Of a DNA stretch of 64,000 bases, positions 49,640 through 60,974 are shown piece after piece. Made by a program: the position numbers and the translations under genes. Source of the stretch: Moringa oleifera (lineage: Eukaryota > Streptophyta > Magnoliopsida > Brassicales > Moringaceae). Location: contig JAJFZO010000695.1 of the NCBI GenBank assembly GCA_021397835.1, forward strand, positions 62,001 through 126,000, in the 5' to 3' direction. Position 1 is the stretch's first letter, and each line of letters starts with the position of its first letter. The notes beneath the pieces were generated by a model, which did no database searches, was not told the origin of the DNA, and saw only the letters and a program-made list of their open reading frames with translations.

Positions 49640-52600
49640 AAAAAAAAAAACCTGAAGAAGAAAAAATAAATGTAAAAATTTATAAATAACATTAATGCAA
49701 AATAAATGTGAAACTTAAAACCAAATAAACTAGTAAAATTACAACCATTTTGTGAAGTCTAATATTTTTTATTCTTTTGTAGTAAACTAATCAAAGATGA
49801 TAAATTTTTTAAAAAACATTAAAAATATACAAAATTTATAAACAAAGTTAAAAAAATAAAAGCAAATAAAAAACTAAAAAATAAATAAAATAAAAAACTA
49901 AGAAAAATAAAGCTACTAAAAAAAGAAATGCTAGAAAATAAAAATACTCAACGAAATAAAAACATAAATGTGAGAATTTTTTTTTAAAAACCCAAAGCAA
50001 CTGGAAATATTGAAAAAAAAGAGAGTAAAGATATTCCAACAAAATCAATATAATACATAGAAAAAGAGAACTCTTTGCAAAGACAAATATAATTTAAATG
50101 AAAAATAAAATAAAAATAAAAATAAAATAAAATAGATTTTTTTGAAAAAGAAAATACTAAAAAATGAAATAAAATATTAAATTTAAAAATAAAATATATC
50201 AAGTAATTAAAATCATTAAAAAGAAAAAATTAATTAAAATAAAATGTGATAAAATCCAATATAATTCAAAGAAAATTAAAAATTAAAAAAAAACAACACA
50301 TACAAAAGATTAGAAAACTAAAAAAACTAAAAAATCAGAAAATGTAATGTAAAATATTTTATAATTTTAAAAAATTGAAGAATCATAAAATATTCAATAG
50401 AAAAAATAGAAAATATTTTTGATTTATATTGATCTTTTAAAGAAAAATGTAAAATAAAAATACAACAAATCAAATAATTAAAAAAATATAAATATAACAA
50501 AAGTATATAAAATAAATAAATAAAAATATGTAAAAAATAAAACAAAATTCAAAAATCAAATAAATAAAAATAAAAAATAACAATAAACTAAAAACCAAAT
50601 AAACTAATAAAATTGCAACCACTTGGTGATGTCTAATATTTGTCATTTTGTATTAAAGTAGTTAATGATAATAAAAATTTAAAAATAAAAAAAAACTATA
50701 AACAAGATTGAAAAATAAAAGATTAAAAAATCAAATAAAATAAAAAAATATAAGAAAAATAAGTGTTAGAAAATAAAAATACTCAACACAGTAAAAAAAA
50801 TGAATATGAGAATTTCTTTTAAAATCCAAAATAATTTTAAAAAAGAAAAAAAGTAAAAGAAAATCTAACAAAATTATGATAATACATATAAAAAAGAAAC
50901 TAGTAAAGAAACTAAACTCTTTACAAAGCAAGAAAATAGATTTTGTTGAAAAATAAAATAAAATGTAAATATCTCTAAAAATCATTAAAAATCAAAACAA
51001 AATGAAAATAGAAAAAATATTATAAAATCCAAAAAAAGGAAATAAAGAGAATAATTAAAAAACACTAAAAACTAAAAAACTTCAAAAATAAAAACTAAAA
51101 ATAAAATAATGTAAAAAAAATTAAAGCAATTGAAGAATCATAACATATTTTATAAAATTTAAAAAAATTATTTTGATTTGCATTGAATTTTAAAGAAAAA
51201 TATAATAAAAATAAAATAAATCAAATAGTAAAAGAATAAAAAAATCCAAAAAATAAAATATATAAAAATATAATAAAATTCAAAAAATAAAATAAATAAA
51301 AAGTAAACGAAAGCTAAACTAAAAAAATTAACAAAATTGCAACCACTTAGCGAGGTTTAATATTTATTATTTCGTTGAATTAAAATAAACAAAAATAAAA
51401 AAATTGAAAAAACTAAAAAAAGAAATATATAAAATTTTATAAAATAAAATAAAATAAGTAAAATTTTAAAAAAACTAAATAAACAAAAAAATCTTAAAAA
51501 AATAAAGTTACTAAAAAAATGATAAGTGAAGAAAACTAAAAATACCTGAAAATAAATGTAAGAAATTTTTTTAAAAAAAGTCAAAGTAATTTAAAGAAAA
51601 TAAAAAAAGTTCAAAAAATCCAACAAAATCAAGAAAATACATATAAAAAAGCAATAGTAAAGAAACAAAACTCTTTGCAAAGTAGAAAAATAAATTTTGT
51701 TGAAAAAAATAATAGAAAATAAAATAAAATAAAATATCAAAAATAATTCTTAAAAATTAAATAAAATAAAAATAAAATGTAAAAAATCTAAAAATTTCAA
51801 AAAATAAAAAAAATAATTGAAAAAAATGAAGAAAAAGCACAAAAGATTAGAAAATTTTAAAAAATAAAAATGAGAAAAAAATAATATAAAATAATTTAAA
51901 CCATTTCAAGAATCATAAAATATTCTATAGAAAAAAATTTAAAACCACAATTTAGATTTGCATTGATCCTTTAAAAAAATTGCAATAAAACATAAATGAA
52001 AAAGTTCAAAATTTAAAAATACAGTAAAAATTTAAAAATTATTCAAAATAAGTAATAAAAGTATGTAAAAAATAAAATAAAATTCAAAAAATAAAATAAA
52101 TAAAAAGTGATGAAAACTAAAAATCAAATGTACTAACAAATTTGTACCACTTGGTGAGGTCTAATATATGTTAATTTAGTCAACTAATGTAATCAAAGAT
52201 GACAAAAATTCAAAAAAATTAAAAAATTAAAATATTTTAAAATAAAAAATAAAATAAAAGCAAATAAAATTTTTTGTAAAATCAAAAAAATAAAAAATCA
52301 AGCAAAAATAATTTGACTAAAAGATAATAAGTGAAAGAAATTTAAAATACACAATAAAATAATATATATATATATATATATTTGTAGGTGAAAATTAAAA
52401 AATTCAAAATAACTAAAAGAAAATAGAAAAAAAAAGTAAAAAAAATCCTACAAAATCAAACAATACATGTAAAAAGAAAAAAAAAACAAGCAATAGTAAA
52501 TAGACAACATTCTTTACTAGGCAAGAAAATAGATTTTATTATAAAATAAAATAAAATAAAACAAATATATATCAAAAAATCATAAAATTAAATTAAATTA

Positions 52601-53505
52601 AAAAATTAATAAAATCAAAAAATTTAAAGAAATAAAAAATGATTAAAAAACACAAAAGATTAAAAACGTAAAAATTAAAAATAAGCAAAAATAATATAAA
52701 TAATTTTAAAAAAAATTCAAGAATAATAACATATTCTATTGAAATAGAGTTTTAAAAAACTAATCTTTTAAAGAAATATACAAAAAAATGTGACAAAAGC
52801 AAACAGTAAAAAAATAACAAAAAATACTAAATTATCTAAAATGAATAAATAAAAGTATAAAAAATTAAAATAACATTCAACACTCAAATAAATAAAATAA
52901 AGAGAAGTAAAAAGAAGCTGAAAGCCAAATTAACTAACAAAATTGCAATCAGTTGATGAGGTTCAAAATTTGTTGTTTTGTTCGATTAAAGTAGTCAAAG
53001 ATAACAAAAATTAAAAAATAAAAATTTTAAAATATCAATAAAATAAAATAAAATAAAATAAAAACTATAAAACTAAATTAAAAAAACACCAAAAAATGAA
53101 GTTATTAGAAGAAAATAAGTAAAAGAAACTAAAAATACCTAAAAAATAAAAAAAAATAAATGTAAGAATTTTTTTTATTAAAAAAAACTAAAAGTAACTA
53201 AAAGAAAACAAGAAAACAGAGAAAAAGAATCCAACAAAATCAATACAATACATATAAAAAAGAAAATAATAAAAAAAAAACTATTTGCAAAGCAAGAAAT
53301 TAGATTTTATTAGAAAAGTAAAAAATAAAATAAAATATAAAAAATTGAAAAGAAGTACAACAAAGAAAACCATAAAAAATAAAAATAAAATAAAATAAAT
53401 AAAATGTTATAAAATCCAAATAAATAAATAAAATAAAATAAATATTTTAAAAAGAAAAAAAAAGAAACATAAAAGATTAGAAAAAAAAGAGAAATGTGAA
53501 AAAAA
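49640..53505 (+). repeat. AT-rich satellite block 2, ~0.8-kb unit
   Basis: About five tandem units of the same satellite as 44690-47108. The 'ttgcaaccacttggtgaggt.taat' landmark recurs near 49745, 50615, 51335, 52140 and 52945, with periods of about 720-870 bp. A (TA)n run lies at about 52360-52381. No genes. Confidence 0.85.
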
Positions 53506-54890
53506 TTTCATGATTTTTGAATATTTTTATGATTTTTTTATTTTTTAATTTTTTTATTATTTCTTATCTTATTTTGAATCTCAAGATTTTTTAATTGCTC
53601 TTCTATTTTTTTGTAATGAACTTCTTTATGCTGATATCTTATATGAGACTTTTTTATTTTGTATTATCTTTATTTATTTTTGAAATGAATTTTCTTTTAA
53701 TAGATTTAATTCTTTGTTTGTAGGTGAAGTTATGAACCTAAGGATAATAGGTTGTCTTAATCCATTTGAATGTAATCCTTCAATACCCTTCATTACACAT
53801 TTTGGCTTTGGTAAGTTTATATTGTATTTGGAGTCTAGTTCCATTGGCCCCACATAGTTTTTGTGACGTTTTTTTTTGTAATATTGCGTGGGTATTAATC
53901 TTTTTGAATACGATTTTGGTCTACTCCTAAGTCGATTAAAACTATTATTTTAAGATGAAAATCAATTTTTATTTTTTAAGTTTTAATATATTGTATTTTT
54001 TTATTATTTTCTTTGAATTTTATGGATTTAATTTTTTAATTTTTTATATTAGTCAATTTTTTTGTTTAATGATTTCACTTTATATATTTTCTTTTCTGTT
54101 AATTTAATATTTTATTCTATTTTCTACTTCTTTTTATAAAATCTATCTTTCCTGCTTTGCAAAATTTTTTTTGTCTTGATATATTTTATTTTATGATGTT
54201 TAAATTACTTCAAATTATTTCTCATTATAATTTCACATTTCATTTTTTAAAAGTTTTCTAATCTTTTGTGTTTCTTTTTTTGCTTTTTTCAATTATTTAT
54301 TTATTTTATTAGATTTTATAAAATTTTATTTTTTATTTGACTTGATTTTATTTTTGTTTTTTTATGGTTTTCTTTTTCTTGTTATTTTATTTTTTACTAG
54401 CTTTTTTAACAAAATCTATTTTCTACCTCTGCAAACTATTTTTTTCTTTATTATTTTTAATATATTTACTGTCTTGATTTTGTTGAATTTTTTTACTTTA
54501 TTTTTATTTTTTAGTTACTTTGAGATTTGTTTTAAAAAATTCTTACATTCATTTATTTTATTTTGTTAGGAATTTTTAGTTTCTCTCACTTATTTTATTC
54601 TAGTAACTTTATTTTTTTGGATTTTTTCATAGTTTATTTGGTTTTTTAGTTTGTATTTGCTTTTATTTTTTTTGGTATTTTTTATAATTTTTATTTTAAA
54701 ATTTTTTTGGCATCTTTAACTATTTTAATTGAACAAAATAACAAATTTTGAGCCTCACCAAGTGATTGTAATTTTGTTAGTTTATCTAGCTTTTAGCTTT
54801 TATTATTCTTTTTATTCATATGAGTTTTGAAAGTTATTTTAATTTTTATACTTTTGTTTATTCATATCAGATACTTTAATAATTTTTATT
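53506..54890 (-). repeat. Inverted satellite and interspersed unique DNA
   Basis: From about 53506 the T-rich strand is up, and satellite landmarks appear reversed ('gttttctaatcttttgtg' near 54255, 'cctcaccaagtgattgtaattttgtt' near 54753). About 240 bp at 53720-53960 is less biased and not satellite. A short T-rich repeat at 53575-53710 recurs at 55628-55760. Confidence 0.7.
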
Positions 54891-54929
54891 TTTTTACTGT
54901 TTCATTTATTAACAAGAAGCCCAAGAAGT

Positions 54930-55050
54930 TTATAAAGAAAAAACGAAATATTACATGTTTTAGTGAGAAAAAATAGGACATTATGCAAAAAATTGTAAAG
55001 TAAAGTAAAAAAATTAATAATTTAGAAATATCAAGAAAAAAATGAAAGGC
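54930..55050 (+). pseudogene. Zinc-knuckle-like remnant, retroelement or pararetrovirus type
   Basis: A Lys/Arg-rich lead-in is followed by a CCHC-like knuckle (Cys-Phe ... Gly-His-Tyr-Ala ... Cys-Lys) interrupted by a single-base frame break, with the second Cys replaced. The order basic region, then knuckle, then a hydrophilic helix is typical of capsid or Gag C-termini of plant pararetroviruses (Caulimoviridae) and related retroelements. It is eroded and not functional. Polymerase domains were not found nearby, so the family assignment is tentative. Confidence 0.4.
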
Positions 55051-55382
55051 TACATACTTAGTATATTAGACAAATAAAACACTTTACAAGACGAAAAAAA
55101 ATCGAATATATAATAGAAAAACCAAGTGATTCAGAGTCAGTAAGAAAAGATTTAAACCTCTAATGAAGAAATAAGTATGTAAATGTAAAATGATCAATAT
55201 GAGTAGTAAGAAAGAATTATTAGTAAATATTATGGATAAGATAAAAGATCTAAAAATAAAAAGAGAATATTTACTAAAGTTAAAAAAAAAAACATTATAT
55301 TTGAAGAAAAAGAAAAGTAAAACATCAAACTTTACAACTTGCAATAAATATTAGCAAAAAGGAAAAAGATAGAAACAATTAA

Positions 55383-55616
55383 ACTTCAAGACTTGCAAAC
55401 AGGATCAACGAGCTCAAGAAACAAGTTAGTCAATTACAAAGGGACAATACAGAAATTAAAACAGAAGTATTAGCCCTTAAAGAAAAGCAAGAATTAGGAA
55501 ATCCGATGGAAAGAAAGGAAGTAGTAGAAGAAAGCAAGAAAAAGGATTTTATAAATATAGTAAATAAAATAAAATTACAAAAACTGGTATGTGGAAATAA
55601 CCCTAATAATAAATAA
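55383..55616 (+). pseudogene. Coiled-coil ORF fragment, likely same retroelement
   Basis: Open for 77 codons to a TAA, with no start codon near its beginning. It is rich in Lys, Glu, Gln and Leu, and its heptad-like part includes RINELKKQVSQLQRDNTEI, a probable coiled coil. Codons are far more even than in the surrounding low-complexity DNA. It lies about 390 bp downstream of the zinc-knuckle remnant on the same strand, which suggests one decayed element. No enzymatic motif. Confidence 0.45.
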
Positions 55617-55627
55617 TGATTTTGAAT

Positions 55628-55760
55628 GACGAGATTTTGTAATTGTTTTCTATTTTTTTTGTAATGAACTTTTCTCTAGAGATACTTTATATGAGATTTT
55701 TTATTTTGTATTATCCTTTTTCGTTTTTGAATTGAATTTTCTTTAAGTAGTTTGATTAAG
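55628..55760 (+). repeat. Second copy of the 53575-53710 repeat
   Basis: Shares 'tttttgtaatgaact.ct', 'tttatatgaga.tttttattttgtattat' and 'gaattgaattttcttt' with 53575-53710 in the same orientation. The two copies bracket the zinc-knuckle and coiled-coil remnants, and could be short terminal repeats or just local duplication. Confidence 0.6.
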
Positions 55761-55811
55761 ATATCTCGAGAGAAAATTTCATTACACAAGAAGAGAAGAA
55801 CAATTACAAAA

Positions 55812-56500
55812 GAAAATTAAAATTTTTCATGATTTTTGAATATTTTTATGATTTTTTATTTTTTAAAATCTTCTGTTATTTCTTAATTTTCTATGATTTT
55901 TTGGATTTATTACATTTTATGTTGTTCTATTCTTTATGTTTTTTTGATTTTTTCTTTTTTAATGATTTTTTTATATATCTTTATTTTTATTTACTTTTAT
56001 CTTTAACTTTTTTTTATGATGTTTTTTGGATTTCTCTATTTTTTCTATTCGTTATTTTCAACTTTCAATTTTCAAATTTGAGTAGTTTATCCACCGTAAG
56101 CTGAAGAAAAAAGAAAGTTCATAAAGGAGTGGATAGTATCCTCACTGGTTCAAAGCCTACAAAATAAATAAAACTAGTGGTAGAAAGATAGTTGACAAAA
56201 AAAAAACTATTTTATTTACCGGTAATAAAGCTTCCTTTGACAAGTCATAATTTCAAATCAACAATGGCTAAAAGATTGTAGAAGAGAACAAAAATGTGAT
56301 AGATCACTACATCATTCAAATAATAAACTAAAAGTTAATGCAAAAAGTTGATAAACAAATTTAAGAAAAAATATAGTCTTCATAGGCCGAGCATTACAAT
56401 TTGCACCTAAGGAAGCAAAATAACATAATCAATCTTCTAAAAAAACCATCGAAGATAGCTAGAAAAATAAAGTTTTATTTATGCAATGTAGCAAAGTGGG
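55812..56500. other. T-rich stretch then unidentified mixed sequence
   Basis: 55812-56100 is T-rich and satellite-like ('catgatttttgaatatttttatga', also seen at about 53508). 56110-56260 has a short plus-strand open stretch (YPHWFKAYKINKTSGRK) that looks more coding than its flanks but ends in a stop and is not recognised. The remainder shows nothing. Confidence 0.35.
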
Positions 56501-56539
56501 AGAAAGAGAGAAAAATAATGGTAAAGAAGATTTGATGGT

Positions 56540-56840
56540 TTAATCAATGTCATAAATATCAACCGTGAAATGAGAATCAATAATAAGTAAGAAAAGCTAT
56601 AAAAATTTTTAAGATAATTGAAAGTTTTGAGCAAGACTTAAGACTAAGAAAAGCAGAGGACACAAACTATATGCTACTTTTATATATATATACACAGAAA
56701 CATAATATTTACTTCTATTAAGTTAGAATCAATTTTAGAATGGAAGGGGAGCTAACAATAACAATAACTTACTACATAAACATTGAGTATCTAGGAATAA
56801 AAGCAACAGAAACAATCAATTTGATTTCCTAGAATAGGAA
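56540..56840 (+). repeat. Outlying copy of an array segment
   Basis: Matches 22300-22560 in macro-unit I and the equivalent parts near 30090-30240 and 36540-36690: 'gaatcaataataagtaagaaaagct', 'attgaaagttttga', 'gttag.aatcaatttt' and 'aataaaagcaa..gaaacaatcaa'. It is separated from the array by 12 kb of satellite and inverted-repeat DNA. Confidence 0.75.
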
Positions 56841-57126
56841 ATTTAATCCTCATCAAAAATCAAATTTTGAGCAAAAGTCATTCAATCTTGGAATTTGTAA
56901 AGAAATTTTGAGCAAAAGTTTTCCATTAGAGATATAAAGAAATTTTTTAATTAAATTATTTTAAAAATATATACTATGTAAATAAAATTTCAAACTATTA
57001 ATATTTCAGATAAACTTTTAAAAATCTTAACGACAAACTTTTTGCTAGAATTTTGAAAATTTTAACAAAAATATTACCATCAAAATTTAAGAAAAAATTA
57101 AAGTTTAATTATTGATTTGAATTAAA

Positions 57127-57890
57127 TATTTTTCGTTGAAATGAGTAAATATTATATATTTCAATAATAAGGTTCAACCGAAAATATTTAATTGGAAATG
57201 TTTTGCGATTTTCAATGAAAAATAATCCCTTCAAAGATTCACATAAATTTTTTTTTTTACAATATGTATTTAAGAGGAACGTATTTTTTGAAATTATTTA
57301 ATAAAATAATTTATTTGTTTTTTAGAATTTTTATTGAAAACTTATTATCGAAATTTTAAAGTTAAAATTTTAAAATAGTTTATTTGTTTTTTAAAATTTT
57401 TAATTATAAATATATATATATATATATATATATTTAATGATTATGCAAATAAATTATGGAGTAAATCATTTTAAATCCTAATTTTTTTGTTGAAATGAGT
57501 AAATATTATATATTTTAATAACAAAGTTCAACCGAAAATATTTACTTGGAAATGTTTTCTGATTTTCAATGAAAAATAATCCCTTCAAAGATTCACATAA
57601 TTTTTTTTTACAATATGCATTTAAGAAGATGGTATTTTTATAATTATTTAATAAAATAATATGTTTAAAAATATTTTATTTTATGGAATCTCAACGGAAA
57701 GTCTTTGTAAAAATAATATTGAAATAACTTTCAGAAATTATCAATGGTTTTTTTGTGAAAACTTATTATTAAAATTTTAAAATAATTTATTTATTTTTAA
57801 AAATTTTCAATTATATATATATATATATATATTTAATGATTACATAAATAAATTAGGAAGTAAATATCATTTTAAATCTTAAAAAATATT
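57127..57890 (+). repeat. Two-copy tandem repeat, ~360-400-bp unit
   Basis: 57127-57486 and 57487-57890 share long runs such as 'gaaatgagtaaatattatatatt', 'gttcaaccgaaaatattta', 'aaaataatcccttcaaagattcacataa' and, at the 3' end, a (TA)n run followed by 'tttaatgatta'. The second copy carries an extra insert of about 40 bp near 57700. Confidence 0.88.
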
Positions 57891-57959
57891 TTTTATATTT
57901 ATCTTGAACTTTAAAATTTTTTTAAGTAAATATTAATTGATAAAAAATAATCAAACTGA

Positions 57960-58940
57960 ACATTTACTCCTTAACCTTGAGCCTACGTACTTAGACTGAA
58001 AGGATTAAATTTCCTTGTCTGTTCCTTCATCCCACAAAAGACGAAATGTTGGAAAAGATCTTCACCTCCCTGTTGGGCTTTTGATCAGCGTTTGGTTTGG
58101 CTAGGCAAGAAGTAGAACCCAGGTCTTATTACCCCTTAGGTTACCTTGTGTTCACTAAGGTGGGTAGGGTTGTTGAGTTTTTTTTTTTAATTTAAAAATA
58201 ATATAAAAAGTATAAGAATTTGTAGGTACTAACTACATTAGAAATAATTTTGTGACAAATAACGTATTCAAAAGAATTTTATAATATTTTTAGAATAAAC
58301 TAATCAGAAAAAACATATGGTTGATTCATCATAAAAAAATTCTACTTCGTCACCAACTTATCTAACTTAGTCTAGTCTAACGAATCTAGTTATCCAGACA
58401 CAACCACGGAGGTTTGGTTTGTGATGCCCACTAAAATGGGTAACGAGCCCATTTCTTAAGGCCTACTAAGAAAGACCTATAAATGAGACTAACATAATTA
58501 GGCCTGACAGGTGAAACCTGTCGGCAAGATTCTAATCAATTGAACTTGGTTAGCAAGATCTATAAATGATCTGATCGTGAGGTTCACTAAAAATGAGCCG
58601 GTTATTTTTGATATAAAATGGGCTAATTATTTAACCAAGATGAACTTAAAAATTAAGTTTAGAATTTACTTTTTAATTAAAGAATTTAAAGGAAGAAAAA
58701 CAACAAAAAGTGTGAGCTATAAGTTTAGAAAATTCTAGTTACTATATTATCTTTAGGAAGGAAACAGAGCATGAGATGCAACGGTCATAAAGTTCTGTAA
58801 TCAATGTTAAAAGGAGCAGTACACTCTCATACGTGTCATCATTTAATTGGTTTATTTTGCCATGCAGGAAAATCATTTTTAACCAAGAATTTAGTTTGTT
58901 TGGTTAATTGCTGGATAATTAAAAAATAAACAGACAAAAA
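57960..58940. other. Intergenic stretch, transposon-like but unassigned
   Basis: GC-richer than its surroundings (58020-58160 and 58380-58600). It contains a short hairpin (GACAGGT-gaa-ACCTGTC near 58507). No coding frame or paired termini recognised. Confidence 0.35.
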
Positions 58941-59513
58941 TTCAGAAAGGAGCGGGAAAGAAGGGATTGCAGCTCGCGGAGACACAGGATGAGGGAGAGA
59001 AGGCCAAACGAGTTCACATTTCACTAAAACTACTTGTCAAGAATGTTGTGTTAGGTAAATTCAAGCGCAAAAGTTTACCTTTAAAGTTTAATACTAATCT
59101 TATCATAGACTTTAACAGAAACCAACTACTAGAGTTTTTATTAGGTCTTAGATACACTTATAAACTTGATATGTGGATTCAATTAGCACAGTGTTTACAG
59201 TTTTCAGTTACTGTAAAAGTCTCCAAGTTGAACTTGGGAGGTGACTGAACCAGGTTTTAATAGATTCAGTCAAGTAAATGTCTGTTGCTGGAGTAAGTCT
59301 TAAAGTTGAGCTTTGAGTGAACTATGAACATTTATCAAAATGTTAGCAGTTGAAAATTAAGAGTTAAGTCGTACATGGTTTTGGCTCCAAACTAGAGAAT
59401 CATGCATGATACTATATCTTGACTCCATCTCTTGATATAATTTCCTTTCTTTTTAAAGAACTGATGGTGGTGTGGCATTACCCTATGTTGCGTTTTGTTT
59501 TAGGGTAGTTGGC

Positions 59514-59579
59514 CCTGAAATGCCATCAGCTGAGCTACTTGCTGCTGCAGCCAAACTAATTGAAGCCCAAGCTGAGCTC
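59514..59579 (+). pseudogene. DnaJ-type protein fragment, exon 1
   Basis: After a TTTTAG acceptor the plus strand reads VVGPEMPSAELLAAAAKLIE then AQAEL. This Ala-rich helix is one I associate with the region preceding the J domain in a plant DnaJ-type protein that also has a G-P-P-P-P-A-M motif. At the 3' end the expected GT donor reads AATTAT, so splicing to the next exon would fail. Confidence 0.6.
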
Positions 59580-59709
59580 AATTATTTTTTAAAAATATTT
59601 CTAAGAACACTTGCTTTGTTTTATGTTTTCTCTGCTTAGTTTTATTTCCATCAAAAGTAAGCAATGGTAATATGAACCTAATATGGTATTTTGCATTAAA
59701 TTTTGCTAG

Positions 59710-59815
59710 AGAGATTGAGTTGGAGGAAGACACTAAACTATTTATTGGACCTCCACCACCTGCTATGGTTGTTGAGGCTGAACCTGCAAATGAGGCAGAG
59801 CGTTTCAGAGAGGCT
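59710..59815 (+). pseudogene. DnaJ-type protein fragment, exon 2
   Basis: After a GCTAG acceptor the plus strand reads REIELEEDTKLFIGPPPPAM then VVEAEPANEAERFREA, in phase with exon 1 at 59514-59579. The E-A-x-x-A-N-E-A-E-R-F segment normally leads into the J domain. Here the similarity stops after F-R-E and no HPD-containing J domain follows before 61.5 kb. A truncated gene fragment, probably carried in by duplication or transposition. Confidence 0.62.
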
Positions 59816-60009
59816 CCTGTTTTATCCATTTTGCTTTTGATTCGAATTTTACTGTTTCTTTTCCTCATATTTCAAAGTGAAAGCATACATTATTAAGTAA
59901 TTTTACTATTGTTATAGCTAATTGCATTTTGTCACAGATCTTCAATGTTGCAGTAGTGATTACAAATTTCATAAAATTATTTTTAACAAAAATCAGTTTG
60001 TTTCGTTGA

Positions 60010-60235
60010 TTGCTGTATTAGAGTTAGTTAAGTTAGTTAAGCTCACATGTCAGTGTATCATTGGATCAGATTGTATATAAATAGTGTATTCAACTTTGCA
60101 GCTTTGCAGTTTACTTGTTGTCTGTTTGCCTCTGTTTTCAGTATCAATCCCCTCACTGGGGACTTTACAGTTAGTTAACACTGTATTAAACAGCTTTACA
60201 GTGTTAACTTTTCCGGTTGAGGCTATACTTACTTG
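60010..60235 (+). mobile_element. Possible solo LTR remnant
   Basis: The motif chain 'tagagttagttaagttagtt', then 'tgtatataaatagtg' (TATA-like, about 60072-60086) and a downstream 'cccctcactgggg' palindrome resembles LTRs of plant Ty1-copia elements. No TG...CA termini or target duplication could be fixed. Confidence 0.3.
60173..60209 (+). repeat. Perfect 13-bp inverted repeat
   Basis: AGTTAACACTGTA (60173-60185) is the exact reverse complement of 60197-60209, with an 11-nt loop. It sits at the 3' end of the LTR-like segment and could be a terminator hairpin or a small inverted-repeat scar. Confidence 0.9.
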
Positions 60236-60974
60236 AGATTAGATCTCATATAAAGCTATTTTTTATTAATTAATATCTCTGGGGATTAATTGCATTTGTT
60301 TCTGGTTCTGTTCATGGAGTTTAACTTGGTCAGTTGATACTGCCATATTCGTTTTTGGAATGGATATTCAAATTTATTTGATTTTCATGAGCTAGAAGCA
60401 TCTATTTAATATTTTTTATAATGGTAACTCACAAAATTTACTGAAATATTTGGAATATAAGCGAACACTACCCAATAGAAGCCATAAGATGGCTGCAAGA
60501 TAACAGAATGCAGTAGCTTCTGTTGGAGTAAAGGTTACATTAGGCAATGTGAGGCTATAAACATTTTGTTTAATAGGGGGATGTGGGAGAGAAGAAGAAG
60601 GTGCAGGCGTACATGCATCCTTTTCTAGAAAGGAATTACTTAGAAGGCATGCAATGAGAATACTTAAAAACTCTCTCATAAAATTTCTTTTTCTTTCTTT
60701 TGGCCAAACAAGCATTTGATTCATTTTTTTGCATTCTTTTTCTTATATTCTTTCTTCTTTTTCAGCTCTTTTAGTTCCCTCGTAACAGACAAAGCATGAA
60801 AGCCATGCCAAGGAGACATGACCACTGGTGTCCTCCCGAAAATATGGCTTCAAATGGACTAAAGTGTTTTAATTATATCAATGATGGAATGATCCGTTTG
60901 ATGCTTGTTTCAATATAAATATATCAATATGGCCGCAGATTAAGAGAAATATGGCTATGCTGGAGCTTTACAGA

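Noticed and set aside
45455..51584. Many hydrophobic 'membrane protein' ORFs
   Set aside because: All lie in the A-rich/T-rich satellite and change with each unit's indels; not conserved as protein.
54342..54569. 75-codon plus-strand ORF of Phe/Leu runs
   Set aside because: Reversed satellite; low complexity.
55829..56104. 91-codon plus-strand ORF
   Set aside because: T-rich low-complexity DNA with no domain or splice context.
58500..58530. GACAGGT/ACCTGTC hairpin
   Set aside because: Only a 7-bp stem, with no associated gene or run of T; below what I would call a terminator.
60416..60724. 102-codon minus-strand ORF
   Set aside because: No recognisable domain, no copies elsewhere in the window to test conservation, and mixed composition; chance ORF cannot be excluded, so no gene is claimed.
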